A DNA stretch of 64,000 nt from Anaerolineae bacterium. GTDB taxonomy: Bacteria; Chloroflexota; Anaerolineae; 4572-78; J111. Within the stretch, counting starts at the first letter, position 1, and each line of letters starts with the position of its first letter. The stretch lies in NCBI GenBank assembly GCA_016926805.1, contig JAFGNV010000059.1:44911-108910 (forward strand), read 5' to 3'. The translations under genes were made by a program, and so were the position numbers. The notes below the pieces were generated by a model that did not search any database, had not been told where the DNA came from, and was given only the letters and a program-made list of their open reading frames with translations. Shown here piece by piece: positions 60,210 to 64,000 of the stretch.

Positions 60210-61334
60210 ATGGCTATGATCGAATGTTCAACTTGCGGCGCGGAGATTAAAAACTTTGAAACCCGCTGCCCTTTCTGCGGCAAACCAACCGTCCATTACC
60301 ACCGCCAGCGACGCTGTTTGCATTGTGGTGCTCCTGCCGCTCAAAAAACCGAAATCTGTATGATGTGCGGCCAACCAGTAGACAGTCTGCCGCTGAAAGC
60401 CTCTTTTGGCGGTTCGTGGTGGGGAGTGATGGTGGGGGTGCTGATCATTATCGGCTTGGTGATGTGGGTTAACAGTTACCAGCCGCTGTACCAGGAAACC
60501 GTTCAGGCGGCTCCAGATACGCCGCTGCCCCCGGTCATCGCCACCCCGGGGGTTACGCGGATCCCCACGGCTACGCCCACCCTTCAGCCGACTCCGACGC
60601 CATTAATCTCGCCCACGCCTACCCCCCGGACCCACGTGGTTGAACGGGGCCAGACCCTGTATTATATTGCCCGGCAATACCAGGTGTCTATTGAAGATAT
60701 TGTGGCCCTGAACAACCTTGTTGATAGCCGTATCCTGAGAGTGGGGCAGGTTTTGGTAATTCCCGATAGCCCTGTTTCTTTTGATAGTGGCAGCGAACTT
60801 CCGCCCCAAATTGTGCACGTCATCCAGCCCGGCGAAACCTTGAGCGGTTTGTCTTACGAATACGACACCCCCCTGGATGCCATCATTGCCGCCAACCCTG
60901 AGGTCAACTTGGACTTGATTTACGAGGGCCAGGAAATTATCATTCCTCTGGCCATGCCCACGGCCACACCCACGCCAACCACAATGCCCACCCCCACGGC
61001 GACGGCCACGCCGGTCTATGTTGCGCCGGATTTGCTGTCTCCGGCGGATGGCCAGGCGACGACCGAGTCGGTTTTGTTTTTTAACTGGACAGCCACCGGC
61101 TGGCTGGCTGATGATGAGTTTTATGTGCTACGTTTGGCCTGGGCCGATGGCTCCGGTAGTGACTATTGGACCAAGAGTAACAGTTGGCGCATTTCCAGAG
61201 AACAACGCCCTACTCCCGGCGTTGTCTCCTGGAATGTGTCGATTATGCGCCAGACCACCGTCAGCCCCGATAATTCCCCGCTTGGTATCGAACTGGTCCC
61301 CCCTGGCAAACAACGCACCGTTGAGTGGCGCTAA
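60210..61334 (+). CDS. Zinc-ribbon, membrane-anchored double-LysM protein
   Basis: Start ATG 60210 (TTG 60207 is possible) gives about 374 residues. Two zinc ribbons come first (CSTCG...CPFCG and CLHCG...CMMCG), then one membrane helix (about 71-88), a Pro/Thr linker, two LysM domains (about 142-187 and 202-250), a second Pro/Thr linker and a C-terminal beta domain. LysM 1 begins HVVERGQTLYYIARQYQV. The zinc ribbons should be inside the cell and the LysM parts at the wall, so this may connect the envelope to the cytoplasm. Confidence 0.85.
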   Translation: MAMIECSTCGAEIKNFETRCPFCGKPTVHYHRQRRCLHCGAPAAQKTEICMMCGQPVDSLPLKASFGGSWWGVMVGVLIIIGLVMWVNSYQPLYQETVQAAPDTPLPPVIATPGVTRIPTATPTLQPTPTPLISPTPTPRTHVVERGQTLYYIARQYQVSIEDIVALNNLVDSRILRVGQVLVIPDSPVSFDSGSELPPQIVHVIQPGETLSGLSYEYDTPLDAIIAANPEVNLDLIYEGQEIIIPLAMPTATPTPTTMPTPTATATPVYVAPDLLSPADGQATTESVLFFNWTATGWLADDEFYVLRLAWADGSGSDYWTKSNSWRISREQRPTPGVVSWNVSIMRQTTVSPDNSPLGIELVPPGKQRTVEWR

Positions 61335-61346
61335 AAGTCAATTGGC

Positions 61347-61871
61347 TCAGTCTAATGCTTCCTCGCAAACCTGGTAAAAGCCACAGGCCCGGCATTTATT
61401 CGGCTGATTGTGATTGCGCCGTACCTCATCGACCTGCCAGGCTTCGCGTATTTCGGCTATGGTGTCTAATAACTCGCGGCGCAATTCGGGGGTGTAATCA
61501 ACTTCGTAGAGAGCGTTGGCATATTTCAGCAGACCGTGGGGAGGGGCATGCCCGGTGCTTTCTTCAACCAAAAGGCAATAGGCGGCCAGTTGCAGAAGAT
61601 GGCCCAGATAGGGAAGGTCGGGCGACTGGGCGGATTTCACCTCAACAGGGATAATCCCCTGGGGCGTATCGACCAGATAATCCGGTTTGCCGGTCAGGTG
61701 GTACATGGCGGAATAGAGCGGATTGTCATTTGGGCGCCATCTTTCATCGGTATCGGCGTAGATCAGCCGCCCGGTAGGCAGGCCGCTCTCATGCCGCAAC
61801 ATAGTTGCCCGGCTGAGCAAGAGGCGGCCGATAATCATCAAGATGATGGCCAGTACAATTAGCCAGAGCAT
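61347..61871 (-). CDS. Membrane-anchored Cas4/Dna2-like nuclease, catalytic half
   Basis: This 174-residue protein has an N-terminal membrane helix (1-20) and then the core of a PD-(D/E)XK nuclease of Cas4 type: D64 in GKPDYL, E77 and K79 in PVEVKS, and the Q94/Y98 helix LLQLAAYCLLVEE. The C-terminal CRACGFYQVC gives three Cys (160, 163, 169) for an Fe-S cluster. Cas4 needs a fourth Cys near its N-terminus, and this is missing here but present in the protein encoded just upstream (61928-62188). No CRISPR or other cas gene is in the window. Confidence 0.88.
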   Translation of the reverse strand: MLWLIVLAIILMIIGRLLLSRATMLRHESGLPTGRLIYADTDERWRPNDNPLYSAMYHLTGKPDYLVDTPQGIIPVEVKSAQSPDLPYLGHLLQLAAYCLLVEESTGHAPPHGLLKYANALYEVDYTPELRRELLDTIAEIREAWQVDEVRRNHNQPNKCRACGFYQVCEEALD

Positions 61872-61927
61872 AAACGTGGTTACCCTGTATGCCGCAGCAA
61901 AAAGCGAGTTTTTTACTCCGGGTAAGG

Positions 61928-62188
61928 CTATGAGAATATCGAAAACACTACGGCTATGATTAGTAGAAAACTACCTGCCCCCAGCATAACCAGCCCCACA
62001 TAACGCCAGCGCAGGGCAGTCCGCACGCTGTTGGCATGGCGGCGATGTAGGTGCGCGCCCTGGGCCAGGGTCTCCTGATTGGCCGGGTGAAGCCCCCTGA
62101 CCGTGCCCAGCCACCAGGCGCGGTGGCAGAAACCATATTGACTCAGCTCACTGGCTCGAACCAGGGGCTGGTTCTTCGTCTGGTTCAT
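61928..62188 (-). CDS. Cas4-like N-terminal half with membrane helix
   Basis: This 86-residue protein matches the first part of Cas4/Dna2-type nucleases: RASELSQYGFCHRAWWLG has the N-terminal Fe-S Cys (C21), and later GAHLHRRH fits the following conserved His segment. It ends with a membrane helix (about 63-86). Start ATG 62188 lies inside the end of the translin gene, giving a 41-bp overlap and likely coupling. The catalytic half is encoded 56 bp downstream. The halves together would restore all four Cys and the nuclease motifs. Confidence 0.8.
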   Translation of the reverse strand: MNQTKNQPLVRASELSQYGFCHRAWWLGTVRGLHPANQETLAQGAHLHRRHANSVRTALRWRYVGLVMLGAGSFLLIIAVVFSIFS

Positions 62189-62852
62189 CTTCGATGAGGA
62201 TGGCGGTATGGTCATTGATAGGCATTCCAATGCGCTGTTCAAATTCTTGCAGCGCCGCTTTCATTGATTCCTGGCGGACGGCGGTGGTGACGTCGCCGCG
62301 AGTGCGTTCCAAAACGCCGCGGACCATATCGGTGCTGCGTTTCAGCCCGCCGGTGATGGCGCTGGGGAAGTCAACCGTAACCAACATACTGTAAATGTCG
62401 TCCATATTGCCGAGAATTTTCTCGGCCTGGGCCACATCACCTTGCCGCAGGGCATCTAGGGCAAAGCGACGCAGTTCGCCCGCGGCCTCGGCCAGACCGT
62501 TGAGGTACGCGGCACATTCTACCTGGAGGGACTCCGGGGTGGGTAAGGGTCTGTTCAGGATGATGGCCCGGGTGAGATGCGCCTCGGCCAATTCTTTGAG
62601 GGCATCCTGGGTGTAACCGGCACATTCCAGATCGTTGTATTGCCGGGCTTCGGCCAGCATTTGAGCCGCCACGTCTCCGGCCTGGTCCAGCAAAGCCCGA
62701 GCCTGGTCATCCTGGCCGCGATGGGTGGCGCGAATAGCATTGGCGCAATGTCTAATCAACTCGCGGGAACGAGCGAGCGTACGGTCGCGCACGGCGTTTT
62801 TTACTTCAAGAACATGGTTGATGTTATTGATGATGGCTGATAAATCTTGCAC
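62148..62852 (-). CDS. Translin homologue
   Basis: This 234-residue, all-helical protein resembles archaeal/bacterial translin (COG2178). The late helices are characteristic: GELRRFALDALRQGD, MDDIYSMLVTVDFPSAI and GLKRSTDMVRGVLERTRGD. Translin binds single-stranded nucleic acid as a ring-shaped octamer; with TRAX it is the C3PO RNase, and the acidic residues at the end of the helices can be catalytic. The last 30 residues are acidic and extra. It precedes the split Cas4-like genes. Confidence 0.88.
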   Translation of the reverse strand: MQDLSAIINNINHVLEVKNAVRDRTLARSRELIRHCANAIRATHRGQDDQARALLDQAGDVAAQMLAEARQYNDLECAGYTQDALKELAEAHLTRAIILNRPLPTPESLQVECAAYLNGLAEAAGELRRFALDALRQGDVAQAEKILGNMDDIYSMLVTVDFPSAITGGLKRSTDMVRGVLERTRGDVTTAVRQESMKAALQEFEQRIGMPINDHTAILIEDEPDEEPAPGSSQ

Positions 62853-62866
62853 GGGTCGCTCCTCAA

Positions 62867-63178
62867 TCAGGAAATTGTAAACCCCCGGTCGCGATCGATC
62901 TTGATATGGTGTTCGGGGGTGTTGATTTCGCCGAACTTTTCCTCGAAATTTTTTATGTTCTCGGCCAGGGCGCGATAGAGCAGTTTGGCGTTCATGGGAG
63001 TCATCACCAGGCGGACCTGGACTTTGGCCGTAGGCGTATTGGGCATAATGCGGGCAAAGTCCAAAAATAACTCGGAGGGGCTATGGCTGATGAGGGCAAA
63101 GTTGACATACGTGGCTTCCAAATCTTTGGGCACCTCCAGACTAATTTGAATGGGTTGGGGGCCGGTTGGTTGGGTCAT
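62867..63178 (-). CDS. DUF3467 protein
   Basis: This 103-residue protein fits DUF3467: YVNFALISHSPSELFLDFAR, a Pro-rich stretch, VRLVMTPMNAKLLYRALAEN and FEEKFGEI are all features of the family. It is small, soluble and probably an alpha-beta fold. Function unknown; it is widespread in bacteria. It starts 19 bp after the terminator-like hairpin and 14 bp before the translin gene, so it is part of the same unit. Confidence 0.88.
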   Translation of the reverse strand: MTQPTGPQPIQISLEVPKDLEATYVNFALISHSPSELFLDFARIMPNTPTAKVQVRLVMTPMNAKLLYRALAENIKNFEEKFGEINTPEHHIKIDRDRGFTIS

Positions 63179-63196
63179 GGTTCCACTCCCTTTGAT

Positions 63197-63224
63197 AAAA
63201 AAAGCCGTTCCGGTTGAACGGCTT
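63197..63224 (-). terminator. Intrinsic terminator or attenuator between ssb and DUF3467
   Basis: On the minus strand AAGCCGTTC, a 5-nt loop and GAACGGCTT are followed by T7. It lies 240 bp after ssb ends and only 19 bp ahead of the DUF3467 start. It could end the ssb transcript or act as an attenuator for the downstream genes. Confidence 0.85.
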
Positions 63225-63265
63225 CATGCTGCATCATAGTTACCCTGTTGTCAAGCTAACGACCT

Positions 63266-63356
63266 AGTGTTTCGCGGCGTAAATAAGCCTACGGTCAAGG
63301 ATTGACGATTATCAACGCTAAGCGCCTTTTATGGTGCTCATCTGCCGCGAAACACT
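63266..63356. other. Structured element between ssb and DUF3467
   Basis: AGTGTTTCGCGGC (63266-63278) and GCCGCGAAACACT (63344-63356) are perfect 13-bp arms. Two smaller hairpins lie inside (TCAAggaTTGA and AGCGCCttttatGGTGCT), so it can form a three-stem cloverleaf-like fold of 91 nt. It could be a small RNA, an mRNA leader structure or a palindromic repeat. No ORF. Confidence 0.5.
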
Positions 63357-63360
63357 TTGG

Positions 63361-63411
63361 CAGTTGGACGTTGAAACTTGGTATTACTATGGGGGTATTT
63401 ACGCCCAACTG
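63361..63411 (-). repeat. Hairpin next to the ssb stop
   Basis: CAGTTGG (63361-63367) and CCAACTG (63405-63411) are 7-bp arms around a 37-nt loop, directly downstream of the ssb stop on the minus strand. It may mark the ssb 3' end. Confidence 0.35.
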
Positions 63412-63413
63412 CA

Positions 63414-63848
63414 CTAGAACGGGATTTCTTCTTCGGTGATGTCAGCCCCGGCCTCGGCCATATCTGGCGTGCTGGCATCAAACCCTTCGCTTTCACCGCC
63501 GCCCCGGCCACCCAGGAATCTGACCTCATAAGCGGTCATTTCGAAGCTGGCTCTGGGGGTACCGTTCTGGTCGGTCCAGATGCGAGGCCCGCCGGTTTCT
63601 TTGTCGGGGGTTAAACGCCCCTCGCACATTACCTGTCGTCCTTTGCTGAGATACTGGTTACAGGTTTCGGCCTGTTTGCCCCAAACGGTTACCCGAAACC
63701 AGACCGTCTCCTCCTGTTGTTGACCATCGCCGCTGGTCCATCTTCGGCTGGTTGCCACACTAAAGTTTGTTACCGTTTGCCCGGATGGAGTGTAGCGCAT
63801 TTCGGGGTCGCGCCCCAAGTGTCCCACTATTATCAACTTTTGATACAT
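63414..63848 (-). CDS. ssb: Single-stranded DNA-binding protein
   Basis: This 144-residue protein is an OB-fold SSB: MYQKLIIVGHLGRDPEMRYT at the start, and SGDGQQQEETVWFRVTVWGK and LSKGRQVMCEGRL later, all typical. It ends with the acidic tip DITEEEIPF, which recruits DNA-repair and replication enzymes. The start follows AAAGGAAA. It is the first gene of the minus-strand set with DUF3467, translin and the Cas4-like halves. The remaining 63849-64000 has no gene I can support. Confidence 0.96.
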   Translation of the reverse strand: MYQKLIIVGHLGRDPEMRYTPSGQTVTNFSVATSRRWTSGDGQQQEETVWFRVTVWGKQAETCNQYLSKGRQVMCEGRLTPDKETGGPRIWTDQNGTPRASFEMTAYEVRFLGGRGGGESEGFDASTPDMAEAGADITEEEIPF

Positions 63849-64000
63849 TTTTCCCGTTTCCTTTCTGTAAATAGGGGCGAATATTTGTTCTATACCGCCA
63901 ATGCTATCTTAACCTTCTCTACCGTACATTTTTAATCTATCCACGCCAAAGCGAAAGGGATATGGAAGTCATTATTGAGAAAATGATCTAACAAGCGCAA

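Noticed and set aside
61347..63848. A CRISPR-Cas locus around the Cas4-like genes
   Set aside because: No direct-repeat array and no cas1, cas2 or effector gene is seen in the window.

Overview
The window looks like chromosomal DNA of a Chloroflexota bacterium, most likely an Anaerolineae-like lineage. This is judged from protein style only: a V-type ATP synthase, many Pro/Thr-rich lipoproteins and membrane-anchored proteins, a LysM-bearing sugar-binding protein, an effector-associated-domain kinase homologue, several large polytopic PTPS_related-like membrane proteins, and many palindromic intergenic repeats. I could run no search, so the taxonomic call is an inference. No rRNA, tRNA, CRISPR array, phage or intact insertion sequence was seen.

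Layout. 1-2402 is the end of a V-type ATP synthase operon (A, B, D). 2403-2958 is a repeat-rich gap. 2965-5460 is a membrane-anchored pseudokinase with an N-terminal effector-associated-like domain and an outer PKD domain. 5533-13937 is a mixed housekeeping stretch: AI-2E-type permease, KH RNA-binding protein, Gfo/Idh oxidoreductase, J-domain protein, PP2C phosphatase, phosphatidylcholine synthase and a serine hydrolase. 14090-17411 holds an alkyltransferase-like protein, a PLP decarboxylase, the PPDK/PEP synthase regulator and a cold-shock protein. 17596-22496 is a sugar ABC importer with its LacI regulator, whose promoter carries two palindromic operators. 22537-26745 contains an APH-like kinase, a degenerate receiver, an unknown repeat protein and a secreted metallopeptidase. 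27315-32443 is a glycosyltransferase operon centred on a glucosyl-3-phosphoglycerate synthase fused to two universal-stress domains, followed by a histidine phosphatase. 32641-39584 has envelope proteins (GT2, DUF2085, pentapeptide repeats, M6-like peptidase, three Pro/Thr-rich lipoproteins). 39694-40536 is a RecA-like gene with a LexA-like box in its promoter. 40675-49524 is a long minus-strand cluster: PduO-type adenosyltransferase, zinc-ribbon/HEAT protein, TsaD, Nudix, methyltransferase, URO-D family protein, a chelatase ChlI/ChlD gene split by a -1 frame change at an A9 run, and an EF-G2-like factor. 49801-53812 is a tandem pair of large unexplained glycoside-hydrolase-like proteins. 53948-61334 has an HD protein, a small DHp-like protein, three polytopic GT-C-like membrane proteins and a zinc-ribbon/LysM protein. 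61347-63848 (minus) is ssb, DUF3467, translin homologue and a Cas4-like nuclease divided into two membrane-anchored halves.

The most interesting items are the ssb-DUF3467-translin-split Cas4 cluster, the chelatase frameshift, the EAD-pseudokinase, the stress-domain/GpgS fusion with its candidate phosphatase, the tandem glycoside-hydrolase-like pair, and the SOS-type promoter on a RecA paralogue that lacks a normal Walker A.
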